Of a stretch of DNA of 64,000 bases, positions 1 through 12,974 are shown one piece after another (position 1 is the first letter of the stretch; each line of letters starts with the position of its first letter). Made by a program: the position numbers and the translations under genes. The stretch comes from Megascapheus bottae (taxonomy: Eukaryota > Chordata > Mammalia > Rodentia > Geomyidae), in assembly GCA_024803745.1 (NCBI GenBank), contig JANJXV010000016.1, positions 40,281,001 to 40,345,000 of the forward strand. The letters are read 5' to 3'. Under the pieces are notes generated by a model that ran no database searches, had not been told where the DNA came from, and worked only from the letters and a program-made list of their open reading frames with translations.

Positions 1-155
1 GGAAAGAAAAAGGAAGGGAGGGAGGGAAGGAAGGACAGAAATAAGGAAGGAAGGAAAGAAAGAAATAAGGAAGGAAAGAAATAAGGAAGGAAATAAATAA
101 GTAAGGAAGAAAAAAGAAAGGAAGGAAGAAAAAAGAAAAGAAGGAATAAAAAGAC
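1..155 (+). repeat. Purine microsatellite (GGAA/GAAA)n
   Basis: Uninterrupted A/G-only variants of GGAA, GAAA and AATAAGGAAGG run from the window edge. The tract is probably longer to the left. Confidence 0.9.
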
Positions 156-712
156 AATGCAGGCAAAAAGAACGACATCGCCCCCATTTGTAAGGAAATG
201 GAAAGACTTAGAAAAAATCATATTAAGGGAAGTAAGCCAGACTCAAAAGAACATATAGGCTCAATGGTTTCCCTCATTTGTCATAATCAGTAGAAACCTT
301 GGGCTTCTCTAGCAGAGATTTGCAATAGAGCAAAACCTAGATACATAAGGCCATACAGTATGACACTAAATGAAAGGACCTCTAGCATATAAAAACAAAA
401 GCCATATAATGAGTGATTGTTGTCCTTAAAGTACTATGTTATCTGTCATCTCTTTTGCTGTCCCTTGGTTATCTAATATTGTTAAAGTATTTCAGTTTGT
501 TATCTGATATATTGGATAAATGTGTATTTGGTTATTTGAAATTGGATAGGGAAGGGGGGAAAACAAGATGAGGGGTGGGGGTGGGGGGAGGGAAATGGGG
601 ACCAAGACATGAAAAAGGGTATCAATGTTTATGAAATAATGCACCTTCTATCTGGTGAATATAATGTAACCCTTCTATTAATTACAATTAAAAATATATG
701 AAAAAAAGAAAA
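156..712 (+). mobile_element. L1 3' end fragment
   Basis: The stretch resembles the end of L1 ORF2 and the 3' UTR. The AAGTAAGCCAGACTCAAAAG and CCCTCATTTGTCATAA pieces match the familiar 'cat..tc aagcaaactatcgcaaggac' zone. A G-rich tract (555-600) and an A-rich end at about 690-712 follow. No coding frame survives. Confidence 0.55.
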
Positions 713-1165
713 GACAGGACAATTTTAGAAACCCACGGGTGGTATAAAAAGTGCAAGGCATAAACAAGTTTTCATATAAAAATATTATATGGTTATAAAA
801 GTAAACACATACATTAATGAATCCATCATGTATTCAAGGACAGAATCTAGCACAATGCAATATGAATATATGTCTGAAAACACCAATCTGAAGTCTGTAT
901 GAGTGGAAAATATTTAGCAAAATCATAAGGAAAATTAATTTTAAAACTTGAAACAGGACTGTGATTACCTTTGCAAGGATTGAGAGATGTCATTGCTGGT
1001 ATCAGGAAGAAAGAAGCTCTCCACTGTGTCCGCTGTGCTAGTAATATTGTATTTATTTTATTGTAATATATCATAATGCATTCTATACATCCATGTATTT
1101 TTGTTTGCATTTTAAAAAATTCTACAAAAAGAAAAAGTCTGGGCAAAATTCAACAGCCTCAACCA
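713..1165. other. No gene seen
   Basis: AT-rich sequence with no repeat or coding signal I can name. Confidence 0.5.
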
Positions 1166-1395
1166 CTTAGAGTGGTACACACCCCAAATCCCAGCTACTT
1201 GGGAGACAGAAGTTGGAGGATAATGGTTTGAAGCCAGCCCTACACAAAGTCCTGGAGGCATTCTGATAAGGGGAATGAAAGCACCGAGATGGCATTCAAG
1301 TGGCACAGGGCTGGTGCAGAAAGTACAAAGACCTGGATTCAAACTATAGTGCTATCAATCAATCACTACGGCAATCAAAAACTCCAGCACAGAAG
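1166..1395 (+). mobile_element. Diverged B1/ID SINE
   Basis: It keeps the B1-like CCCAGCTACTTGGGAGACAG and GAAGCCAGCC, then an ID-like TTCAAGTGGCACAGG and GGATTCAAACT. It is strongly diverged and without a clear tail. Confidence 0.55.
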
Positions 1396-1521
1396 AGAGG
1401 AATAAGCTCTTTTTTTAATCTGGCACTTACCATACGCATTCATTATATTCACTCAATCATCAAAACCAAGTTCTTCTATATGTTCAATTTTTCTAACATA
1501 TAACTTAAGAAAACTTTTTGG

Positions 1522-1750
1522 AGGTGGTTTTGGGGCTTAGCTTCAGGGTCTATATGCTGTTCTTGAGTTCTTTTGCTCACGGCTAACTCTCTGGAACTTT
1601 GAGCCAGAGCTCAACTTACCGTTTTGGGGTGGTTAATTGGAGATAAGAGTCTCATAAGGACTTTGCTTCCCAGGCTGGCTTTGAACTGTGATCCTCACAT
1701 AGCCACCTGAGTAGCTAGGATTACAGGTGTGAGCGATCGGTGCCCAGTAA
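1522..1750 (-). mobile_element. B1/ID dimeric SINE
   Basis: Read on the minus strand, it has the B1-like head (GTAATCCTAGCTACTCAGG variant), the linker for 'gactcttatctccaatta' and a degraded ID tail. The insertion is old. Confidence 0.75.
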
Positions 1751-2549
1751 GAAAGCATATTTTAAATGTATGTTTTTTTTTCATTATTATCCCTAAAACA
1801 AGTAACAAAACAAAAATTATTACTATAGCATTCTTCTACAACACTGTGTCTTAAGGTTCTATGTGTAAAGATGGAAAAGAAAATTCCCAGAGAGATTTCA
1901 TATAATTGATCTGGGGTGGTCTTTCCTGATTCATTTTATAAATCAAAGGTACAATTTCTGACCCAAGTCTGTAGAGGAAAGACCAACCAGTCACTTAATT
2001 TTATTCACCAATGTTGTGACCTGCGGCAGATTGTTAAAGCAGATTTAATATCCTAGCATTTAGTTCTTGCTTATGAAATTATACTCGCTGCTTTATTGCA
2101 GGTAATGAGGACCTGACTGGTTCTGCTGTAAGAGATCCCCAGGGCTTTTCTGAAATTGCACACTACCAACTCCTGCAGATTTTCACCCACCAACCCAAGC
2201 GGAGTCTTGGGTTGAAGAGTAATACTTGAAACAATATAACAACCCTTGCTTTTAATGTGTTCTTATTTAACATGAAAAGGGAACAGATTTTAGACCCAAA
2301 TGGGGATTGATGGGTACAGAAGATATAAATGACTTGTTTAAATTTTAGTTTTCCTGGATTGGATTTATTTTTTCAGTTGTTAACCATATTAATGAATGTT
2401 TGTTACTCTTTTATGGACTTGAAGACGAGATAATACATTTTGCTTCTCGAGGAGCATATAGTCTAAATAAGAAACACATGAAACAATACGAAAGTAATTT
2501 TAAAAATTTTAAAAAATGTGGCACTACTTTGGACCTTTGATCCCATATC

Positions 2550-2552
<3 letters not shown>
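1751..2552. other. No gene seen
   Basis: Unique AT-rich sequence; nothing supports a gene. Confidence 0.5.

Positions 2553-2596
<44 letters not shown>
2553..2596. repeat. (CA)22 microsatellite
   Basis: A pure CA run; reading frames across it give artefactual Cys-Val strings. Confidence 0.97.
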
Positions 2597-2598
<2 letters not shown>

Positions 2599-2610
2599 CA
2601 AATACTTTTA

Positions 2611-2860
2611 TATGGGGTGGGGTGGGGTCAAGGGGAAAGCAGTAGACAAATGAAGTGCAGAGAGGGGACAGAATGCAGTTAAGGATTCTTAAAAATTTAA
2701 AAGAGTGAGGGAAAGGGTGGGCAAGGGAGGGGTGGGTGAGAATATTGGAAGGGGGGACATTGTTCAAGATGCATTGTACTCATAAACTGCTTTGTTATAT
2801 TGCAGGGCTTTTGTACAACTACTTCAAAATAATAAAGAGATCATTTACAATAAGTATTAT
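2611..2860 (+). mobile_element. Purine-rich repeat, probably an L1 3' UTR end (copy A)
   Basis: It shares its order of features with 13665-13895: GGGGTGGGGTCAA, 'GACAAATGAAG', a G-rich block, 'TTCATAAACT', 'TTGTACAACTACTT' and an AATAATAAA end. This fits a family-specific L1 3' UTR. Confidence 0.5.
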
Positions 2861-3720
2861 TTACAACACATTCCACAACATTTCCTTAAAGTTTGATTTT
2901 GTTAAAGGACACATATCTCGAGGCTCAGTGTGGGGTATATGTTTAATAAATTGATGATGGGAGATGACAGTTGCCCCAGGCAATCTGTAAGTGTCTGGTA
3001 CTGTGTGCAAGAATACGGCTGAAGTAGGGCTTTCACCTGAGCCCTGCTGACTTCCAGCAGGAAAGACTGTCGTTACTGTAGAAGCTAGAATTTCAGCAAC
3101 ACAATTATGCATTCCATCTGTAACTTAATGTAAGAGCAGTAACACTTTAAAAATCAATGATGAGTCTCCGAACATTTTTGCTTCAAGCAACTAAACCTAC
3201 AATAGTCACACTGCCCATATCTCTTATTGCATTTGCTACTCTGACACTTCGTTCAACAGGAACTCGGGGCAGGAAGATTATTAAAACTTTACTGATTAAT
3301 AGAGAAGAAAAGGGCTGATATATTATCTGCACTCCACTGGCTCATTAAACTTTGAATTACCCTCCCTCACTTGCCTTCTACTGAAATTAATTGCAAACCA
3401 TTAAATAAAACGTAAACATTGAAGAAAAATCCATGCGTTTCAAACATCTTATATATTTTCTTACATAATAAAATTGTGTAAGATTAAATATGTATTTAAT
3501 TGAAGAAAATGATTGGATAGCAATCATTCACAACTGTGAAATGCAAAGTACCCCAAAATGAAAAATGTGGGGAAGCGCACACACTCGTTCCACAGCTGAC
3601 GTCCCTGAGGGAAGTGTACTCTGGCCCAGCTCAGGCCTGATTTGTCTGCCACAGTAACGCCCTGGCTTTCTGATGGCCCATTGTGTGCACTTTCATAGAT
3701 GAAATCATTTGTCTCTGTTT
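2861..3720. other. No gene seen
   Basis: Unique sequence with no repeat or coding signal recognised. Confidence 0.5.
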
Positions 3721-3721
3721 C

Positions 3722-3815
3722 CATTTTATGTTTTGTGGTACAGGGGTTTGAACTCAGGGACAGAAACCAGCCAAGAACATACTCTTCTTGAGCCATGACT
3801 GCAGAGCTTTTGCAT
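3722..3815 (-). mobile_element. ID-like SINE fragment
   Basis: On the minus strand it shows an ID-type 'gagttcaaaccc' B-box region and CTCAAG/A-box remnants, heavily diverged. Confidence 0.4.
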
Positions 3816-6800
3816 GTGTTTTACAAGCTGTATCCCACATTCATTCCCTGAACAGTGATTCTCCTAGTTATTCTTCCTGCACTGCTGGGTGATGGGTACT
3901 GTATATTAAACCGTAGCCAACTTTTCATTTTTTTAAAGATAGAGTATGGAGAGAGTTTTTGCTGTGAAACCATAATCCAGATCTTCACGTCTTGAATATC
4001 CAGAATTAGGAGCATGTGACACTAGACAAGATAAAATTGTTAAACATTCATTTAAATTTACCTTCGGGCAATGTATACAATACAATGCATATGTGAAATA
4101 TGCATGAATTCAGGGTGTCGAATGAGGTCCAGTTTTCAAAATAGTGCCCTGTGCTCTCATCCATCTATCTGTCTGGCTTTCTACTGAAGTAACTTCAAGT
4201 CTGTACCTGCAACACTTTCCATCCCAAGCATTTTGAATATGATATTCAATGTGTTTAGTATGTGCATATGTGAAAGCATCTTGAACATATAGTCATTATA
4301 TTTGTATATATGAATTTATGTATGAACTAAATAATTAATTTTTTAGCAATGCTATTTTTCTCAAAGCCACCAATAGCATGTACACTAAGTCTTCCACATT
4401 TTAAATCATCATGGATTTCTACTACAGAAACAAAATACCCAGTCTCCACCTTAGAAAACTGTATGCCATTTAAGGAATGGATGTTTTAAATTCAGAAGTG
4501 TTAATAGTTTTTAAGTATTTTCATAACGTAGTCACCAGCTAGATTTCTGGGGGTGAGAGATTTTTCCTTACCAGGACAGGACAGGAAGATAAATGAGAAG
4601 ATGTTCAAAAATTGTGGATCCATACAATAGTTGATAATTTATTAAATAACTTACTAATAGTTAAATGGTGAACCAAGAAACACTTTTAACATGTATAGCT
4701 TTCTAACATCTTTCAGTTTCCAGAAAAGACTGAGGACAGCACCTAAAAAGAGCTCTTCATTGAAACCTTTCCTTTATCCATTGAAAGTTATTGAGTTTTG
4801 TGCCACTTTTCAGATACAAATGCTCAGATCTTTTCACCTATGGATCGCATTTATGAAAGGATGGAACATACGAGCAGAGTGTGCAGAAAGAGTTTAACAG
4901 TCCACACCCTCATTTCCATGCCAGGATTCAAGCATGCACAGAAGTTCAGAAGTTCTTTCTCTACCGTCAAATCAGAATTCCTCTCCTTGCTATAATTTCT
5001 CTATTTACATAAACTGAATGCATGTCTCACCTAAATCTTTATATCCTTTTATGAAATGCCCAGCTTCCCTGTGCCCTTTGGCTATTTCAAATTAAAAACT
5101 CCCTAGTGCACAGCAATTTACATAAACTCTTCAGCTCCCTTTGCTGCTGAGGTTTTCCGCACTTCACCCCTGACACAGAAGCTTCTGGTTTAGGAAGTGG
5201 GCCCCAGGAGGAGCTAAGAACTCCACAGCGGTCTTAGAGAGGAGAAGAAACGCTCTCAGCAGTCCTGTGGCTGCTCAGAAACAACCAGCTGAGGGTTGTG
5301 GAGAATGGTAGCTTCCTGAATCTGAGGATTACAGCCATGTCCACAAAGCTTCCCATACACCGCACTGTGTGAGGCCATGAAGGCTTGTGTCACAAGCCCT
5401 CGTGTTAGTGATGCTGCATGAAATCACTTCAATGGAGGAGAGGCCTCTACTTTCCTCTTGTCACTTTCCCATAAGCTAAAGCTTGTTAGACTAATTTATA
5501 GATGATCAAACTTGATCATTTCCTTCAACCCGGATAACTGAGAAAACAAAATGTGTCTAACAATGTCCTCATGCAATAAATAAATAAATGTCCTCATGCT
5601 CAGAAGTTCTCTCTGCTGTCCTGTGCTCCCTTCCTGGGAATGCCAACCATGCCCAGGGATAACTGTTGTGTTCCCCAAACCTAGCCCCATGACCCCAAGT
5701 CACCTGAAGCCCCTGTGTCATTCCAAACCGCCAGTCAGAGAGCCTTGCAGAGCATCCTGTGTGCCTCTGAGCCATAGCTCCATTTCTTCCCCAGAGCTGA
5801 GATGGGGTGGGTGGGAGAGCTGGGTTTTACCCTGGCTTGGCTGGCCTACAATGCCCAGGAGTTTGGTCAAATGCCATTCTGAATGTTGCTGTGATGGTGG
5901 CTTGTGATGAGAGCTCCAGTGAAATCTATAGACTTTGCGTTGAATTAATTCTGCATTCTACACTTGAAGGTAAGCTTCATCCAAGAGCCAGCTTACATAC
6001 CATAGCACGGGTGTTGGTCACTGGATAAAGAAAGCATAATGACAAGACAAACAAACAACCATGAACTGTGCCTTGTGCAGCAGCCTAGATGAACCTAGAG
6101 GACGTTACCTAGAGGAGGTAAAATAAATGAAAGACAAAGTGATATGGCCCACCTATGGGGCTCTATCTAAAGTAGCCAAAGTCCTATGAAGGGAAAGGCT
6201 GGGGCTGCAGGAGGTCGGCTGGAAGGCAGGAAGGGAGACTGCCACTTCATCTGTAAACGGCTTCTGTAAACCATTTTGGCTTTGAAAGAGGAAAAAAAAT
6301 ACGTAAATGTATTTATCAATAATATGAATACCCTTAACTGCACATTGAATATTGTTATCCAGGCAATAACAAAATTGGGTATACAAAGATGCCAGTGCAT
6401 TGCAGAGAGATTTTTTTTAATTTTAAGCATGTGGCTTAAGAGCCCTATTGAAAGGCACAGTGAGAGTTTGATTGTCCCAGAAACATCACAGTAGCTCTGT
6501 CATTTAGCTTAGAGAGAGGAGGTTCAAAGGAAGACTGGGGTCGTGCCATTGGTAGTTAGCTGTTAACCCTGTGGCTCTTGAGCACAGACAATCTGCACGC
6601 CAGGGCAGGCACTCCTTCCTGTGTCTCCAGGAGTGCCCACCTGCAGGCCTAACGCTTGTCCAGAGACCCTACATGGGCTCAGTGCTTGGCTTCTGCTTTG
6701 CCATCTCTGGCCAGCTGAGCCAGAGGTCAGCGTACATGTCTGATTGGCGCCATGTCCGTCTGTATTCTGCAGCTACAGGGGACATGGAGCATAATGGAAA

Positions 6801-7380
6801 AGTAAAAATAACGGCATAGACAAAGAGAACACATGGCTCCAGTTCACACAGAGTACAGAGCAGGGAAATGCCAGGGAAGGCATATTTTTAGAAATCAATG
6901 GAAATTTCTCAAATGCTACAGGCTTTCTGCTGAGAAGGTATTCTGCATGATAAGATTTATGAGCTGTAAATAAAGTACAAATGGCCCAACAAAGGTATCT
7001 GGACAAAATGTTCCAGCCACTGAAATCCTTAATTGCTGCTGTTCCACGTACTTAGTTGCAGGGAAAGTTACTACCATTATTTGTGAAGAAGTGGGTTCGA
7101 TATATAAAATACATGTGAAATAGATTTTTCATATTCTAAATGTACTGGAAGCTAATGGTTAAAAACTCCATATATGTAGAGCATTTGGGAATGAAAATAT
7201 AAATAATTGTCCCTCCTGGGATTATAGTTTTGCATAAAAATGGGAATTTTCTCAAAGCATTCTGTATGCTTTATTAATAGCCTGGTAGAAAAGACTTGGG
7301 AAAGGTGGGAAGGGAAAACTTCAGTCCCTGCCCCTGGAGGGAACTTTATGTCAGCTGAAGGCTCAGACAGAAGTTAGCCG
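3816..7380. other. Gene-free unique sequence
   Basis: 3.5 kb without convincing exons. The longer reading frames (for example 5.6-5.9 kb and 6.2-6.5 kb) overlap on both strands and show no family resemblance. A small tandem 'AATGTCCTCATGC' lies near 5.56-5.60 kb. Confidence 0.5.
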
Positions 7381-7439
7381 AGTCTCTCTTAGATATTGTG
7401 AATAGTGTTACAATCAGCACGGAGGTATAGGTATGTCTT

Positions 7440-7592
7440 TTACATTGAGATTTCATTATATATATTTATATATATAGTCATATTTAGAAATTATATAATT
7501 TATCATATTCATATATTTTTACAATTGTGTAATTTTATCATAAATTATTTATTTTATAATACTTATATATATACTTACATAAACTTACATAA

Positions 7593-7623
<31 letters not shown>

Positions 7624-7625
7624 CA
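7440..7625. repeat. AT-rich low-complexity block with (TA)n
   Basis: Imperfect TATA and TTTATA runs end in an AT dinucleotide tract of about 30 bp (7590-7622). Confidence 0.85.
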
Positions 7626-7884
7626 ATCAGATTGAGAAGCGCAGGAAGTTTCATATCATTTTCCATAGTGGCTTTGCCATTTTTCAACCCTCTGTGCATT
7701 ATGCTAAGGTTCTTATTTCTCGTACACTTGTTATTTTGTTATTTCCTGAAGTTGTCAGTTTTTGACCATTGAAGTAGGTATGGCTAGATAGCTCTGTTCG
7801 GTTTGATTTGTGTTTCTCTAATTTTGACCCACTACACATTTTGGTTGGCATTTTGTCTGTCTCAGAAGAAATGGCTAGTACTGT

Positions 7885-8125
7885 CTTTTCTGTGTGTGTT
7901 TGTGAGTCATGGGGCTTGAACTCTACCTGGGCGCTGTCCTTCAGTTCTTCAGCTCAAGGCTACCGCTCTACTCTTGAGCCAAGCCCCACTTTCCATTTTC
8001 TAGAGGTTAACTGGAAAGGAGAGTCTCAGGTCCTTTTGTGCCAGGGCTGGCATTGAACCTTGCTTCTCAGATCTCACCTCCTGAGTAGTTAGGATTTCAG
8101 GCGTGAGCCACCAAGAGCAGCCTAT
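7885..8125 (-). mobile_element. B1/ID dimeric SINE nested in L1
   Basis: The minus strand shows the B1 head ('CCTAACTACTCAGGAGG' variant), the linker and an ID tail. L1-like sequence resumes on both sides. Confidence 0.8.
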
Positions 8126-8797
8126 CCTGTCTTTATCCATATTTCATTCTGCATTTCTCAAAGTTGTTGGAGTGTTGTTAAGTTGTTTTCATTTGCATCT
8201 ACATATTAAACAGTAGACAATCATCTCTTTTGAAAAGGCTCCTTTATGCATGTAAACTCACACATACCACACAAGAAAGTTATACTAGAAGAAACAACAG
8301 GGGAAAACAGACAAATGATTAGTCACTTCTAAACTTACACTTTTATACATAGCAGTAAATATCACTGATAAAATTTTAAGAAACTTTACAGGACATTGAA
8401 ATACTTGCATTTGCATGATGAATTTGGTTTTAACATAGCAAGAAGATTATATATATGTGTGTGTATATAGATACACATGCTTACAGTTAAAGTAAGAGTC
8501 ACAATTTCTTCACTACCTTAGGTCTGCTCAGTATATGTTTATTCAGCCATGCCAGGCACAATTATTCTTCCACAATCTTGGCAGCATACCATTGCTGGTA
8601 ATCTGCCTAGCTGTTCGGCTCTGGCTCTTCAAAGCAGCAAGGTAGAAACTACATGGTAGAAAATATAGTAGTATGAATAATGTTAAGTCACAAGAAGTGT
8701 ATGGAGAACAAGGCCTGAAACTCAGCAGAGAGGTGGACTACTGATAAGGACAGTTCCCAGAAAAACAAACTTTCAACCATATGAAAGAATACTTGAC

Positions 8798-8799
<2 letters not shown>

Positions 8800-8829
<30 letters not shown>
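8800..8829. repeat. (CA)15 microsatellite
   Basis: A pure CA run. Confidence 0.95.
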
Positions 8830-8833
<4 letters not shown>

Positions 8834-8844
8834 AGAGACATACA

Positions 8845-9640
8845 AATTAAAATCACACTGTGGTGCCATTTCTTATCTATCAGAGGTAGTGAAAATATTC
8901 AATTTTGATAACAGACTTCCTTAGTAAAGCAGGAGAGACACAGATACCCTAGCATATTGCTACTGCAAAGACAGATGGCACAAAACTCCACAGTAGAAAA
9001 GTTGGCAGCATGCATCAAAACTGCATATTCTTTTATCCTCTGATTTAGAAATTCTAACTCAGGAAAACATACCTTCTTGTAGAGCTTCAGTTATTTCAAA
9101 TGGTGAAGTGTATTAAGGTACGTATCTCAGGATTGCTAGCAAGACTAAAAGATTAAAATCATCGAAATATTTATTAGCAGGTACGAAATAAACTTGGCAC
9201 ACCTACAATAGCCTTTAGAAAAAAATGATTCTTCCTTAACTGTATCAATTTTTTACAAAAGTCAAAATGTAAGACAAATTAGGAGCAATTAATAACCGCA
9301 TATCTTAGAATTTCACTATTTAAATATTATTTTCAATAATTAAAAAACCTTTTTATTGTACATAAGTTTATTGTACATCTGTTTGGGGAAAGGTAAGGAG
9401 GAGCAGAGCAATGCTCGGACAATGGCTTAAAAAATGCAGCAGTGCTACTCATTAGACACTATGGTGAAAATGAACTGTACAACTTGTTGAGGGAACAGGA
9501 AAAACTGGAAGAAAATGCAGGAAGAGGTGCTACATCTCAGAAAGAAATATACTCAATACCTGACTTATATGACCATAACCATCTGCACATCACCTTTACA
9601 ATAACAAAAGTATAAATGGAAATAATATTTTTAAAAGATC
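8845..9640 (+). mobile_element. L1 ORF2 end and 3' UTR fragment
   Basis: 'AAATTAAAATCACACTGTGG' and the following text correspond to the familiar late ORF2 stretch. The 3' UTR-like 'CAATACCTGACTTATATGAC', a CACCTTTACAATAA end and an A-rich tail follow. Orientation is opposite to the 7.4-kb L1 piece. Confidence 0.55.
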
Positions 9641-12555
9641 TTGCCTTACAGAAATGGTTATTAGTAGGTATATCATAAAAAAGAAAAATGCTTAAAATAA
9701 ACTTGAGTCAGGATCCTATCCCAGAGAGTAAGGAACTCACTCTTTGAAAAGCAAATGGAACTAGTTTACGTGAACAAAGGAAGCAACCGTACAGCTATAA
9801 GTTCAAACGTCAGAAAAAAATGAAGATTGTAGAGATGTTAAATCCTGACTTATTACTACTAATAATGAAAATCACAAATGAACTGATAAATCTCTCCTGG
9901 AGCTTTCTAGGGTCCTCCTTTAGGAGTCTGATAATTGATAAATGCATTCAATATAACAAGTTCCTTTAGCTACACAAATGTTATTAAGACACAGAGTTTA
10001 TTTATATTCCTTTTCATTTCTTGAGGGAGAATAAATGAAATCCCATTATGACTTTCTTGTCTGTTTTCTTGGAAAGTTAAACAGAAAGCATCATTCATTA
10101 ACAATATACAAATAAAAAGCAGAATTAAGCTGATTGCTAAACAAAAGAGATTTTTTTAAAGCGGCTTGCAAATTTTGTTCAGAATCTGTGTCTATACACA
10201 GTTGTATTTTAAGAAAGATAGTATCATGCTTACATAAGAGCCTTTGTTTTAGGCTGTTACTGCTCCAACAAAAAGAAGTACTGGCACACTGGCTCAGAAG
10301 TTTCAGGCCTTTTTCAGAGATCATTCCACAGATTTCTTATACCAATAGCTGGACTGGAGCGGATGCTCTGTCCCAGTCAATTCTTCAATCACAAAATGAT
10401 CTGTGATTCAGAAAGGGAAATTTTCATTGCTTTGCAGGTGTTTGGGCTGAAAGACCTTAGAAAGTGGAAGATGAAGATGAGGGCCAGGCCAGTTGTCATT
10501 TGGAATTCAGATGGAAGATAGGTGGGGCAGAGCACAAATTCATAACAAAAAAAGCCAGAGATAATAAGATCAACTAGACCACAGAGGCTGTCAGGCCCTG
10601 GATCTCGGTCCATTCCAGCATCCATGGGGCTTGCTGGCCCACACTTCCTTAAGGACATTTGAAAAAAACCTTCAGATGACATAAAAATGAATCGTTCCTG
10701 GGGCTGATTTCAATGGATTGGGTATTTGTTGCTCATAACCCACAGGGACATAAGCTAAAGACTATGTTTCATTCTAAGTGTGAGTGAGCACAGATGGAAG
10801 GGTTTTAGGTGAGATCCAGTAGGATACTGCCAGATGGAGGATGGGGTTAGACTGAGGCCATTGAAGTAGCCTGGCAGAAAGCTAGACATCCAGCCTAGGA
10901 AGATGGAGGTAAGGTATATTTTGAAAGTCAAATTGGCAAGCTTCCTAAATCAAATGTGGAGTATCGAGGGAAAACCATCATCATGTAGAATGCCTAAGAT
11001 TATTTTTTTAACATTCACATTGATAATGTTGCTATTAATACTACATATAATCCCAAGCATGATTTAGATAAAAGTTTTATTCTTCTGACAAATTAAATTT
11101 GGCATCTGTGAGTCTGTTAAGTAGGCATATAAATAATAAGTTAGGAGGTCAGAAAATTCTACCACAGGAATGTAACTGGACGTTGTGGCCAACTCGAGAA
11201 GTTTTCAAAGCAGGGGTACTGTTTGATGAGGGCACCATTAGAGACTAGAGAAAAATTATGGCTGGGCAACCAGAAATGCAGGGTGATGTGTGACAATGAA
11301 GATTTTGAAAAGTCTGAGCCTGGATTGTTAAAATATAATGTAGACTTTGGGAGGTAACAGCAAGAGGGGAAATAGGATGTCTCTTGTGTTGCAGGAAACG
11401 ATGTTTAAAATCTCAGAAAGACTTCCCCTTAGATATGCGAGGTTACCTATGTGGACTAGCTGCCAGAGAACCCGCTCTATCCAAGACCATCTCCAGCTAC
11501 AGCCAGACGATCAAAAGGCAGCACATCGGTAAAAAGGGTGCAGTGGGTTCAAGAAAGGATACTCAATGCCATGTATTTAAGACTCCCAGCTACCTGAGAC
11601 TATTCCAGAAAAAAACTCGGATAATGTGTCAGTGAAATACAGTTGATCCAGAGATGACCAAACTGAATCATGACTCATCTTTTGTGCCCTTTTACCATTG
11701 GACACATTTGAAAACAACATCATTGAAAAAAATCCATAGATTATCTACATTTGAAGAACCCAAGGGCACATACTACCAAACTCAACAAATTCTGAGGAAG
11801 ACAATCAAGTAGAATGGATTACATATACCATTTGTGTCCAGTGTTGGGCAATTATAGTTTTTTTTGAGAAAACAAAGAAGCAAACAATAATAAGCAAAAA
11901 GAAACAGAATTTTTCCCAGCCCTGAAAACATATCCACAAAAGTATAAGAGAGGGCAGCCAATTTCATTATTGAACAAGCACTGGATCAGAATGTACATGC
12001 TACTCCAGCCATTCCACTAACAGACCACAGAGCCCAAAATAAATCTGACCATTTGCATAGCAAAGTAGCCATCACTCCCATGCCACTTCTCAGGTCAGCA
12101 ACCGCCAGTCTCACTTTAGAGGAGTTGACAGCGCCATTCCTCACTCACAGTTCAAACTAAATGCACTCAGAAATGGGAGAACTGTTTGTGTTTGCTAACT
12201 GCTCTGTACCGAGGAAAACCACATTTCCTCTATCTCTGTAACCAGAAACAGTGCAGGGGAGAGCTGCTGCTGAAGCTGGACTTCCACCCTCTCTGGAACA
12301 CTGGGAACCAGAAGCCCTGTCCCAAGTACTTGAGAAGGATACTCAGGAGTCCTAATGAGTAAAAGATGATAAACAGGCTTATCTTTTTAAAAAGATTGAT
12401 CTCAGTTCAAAGAGAAAAGAACATCTACTTACATGTTTTCTAAAAATAAATGTTATGAAAGAAGAGATGGCAAGATGTCACTTCAAAAGGAGAATTTAAC
12501 ATGTTAGTTTCTTTGTATTGACCCTAAGGTTTGGAACCTTCCTTGTCATCCTCTC
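9641..12555. other. Gene-free sequence
   Basis: 2.9 kb with no exon, repeat family or RNA gene I can support. Confidence 0.5.
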
Positions 12556-12598
12556 CATCATCACCATCATCAACATCACCATCACCATCATCATCACC

Positions 12599-12630
<32 letters not shown>

Positions 12631-12646
12631 CACCATCATCATCACC

Positions 12647-12678
<32 letters not shown>

Positions 12679-12721
12679 CACCATCATCACCATCACCATC
12701 ATCACCATCATCATCATCATC

Positions 12722-12753
<32 letters not shown>

Positions 12754-12974
12754 CATCATCATCACCATCATCAACATCACCACCATCATCAACATCACCA
12801 CCATCATCATCATCATCACCATCATCAACATCACCACCATCATCATCATCATCACCATCATCACCACCATCATCATCACCATCATCAACATCATCACCAT
12901 CATCATCATCACCACCACCATCATCATCATCATCACCATCATCATCATCACCGTCATCAACATCACCACCACCG
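12556..12974. repeat. Large trinucleotide tract (CAT/CAC)n
   Basis: About 420 bp of CAT and CAC triplets with occasional AAC, including a higher-order CATCAACATCACCAC motif repeated at about 12.76-12.85 kb. Several frames stay open on both strands only because the triplets lack stops there. Confidence 0.97.

Larger units (their letters stand above)
7383..8215 (-). mobile_element. Old L1 fragment interrupted by a SINE and AT-rich expansion
   Basis: The plus strand shows the complement of late L1 ORF2. GATATTGTGAATAGTG sits at 7393, then 'CATTTTCCATAGTGGCT' and 'ATTTGTGTTTCTCTAATTTT'. It is split by an AT-rich block (7440-7625) and by the SINE at 7885-8125. The coding frame is destroyed. Confidence 0.6.

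Noticed and set aside
2411..2767. 118-codon frame with a Cys-Val run
   Set aside because: It runs through the CA microsatellite; the same applies near 17.5, 45.6 and 55.7 kb.
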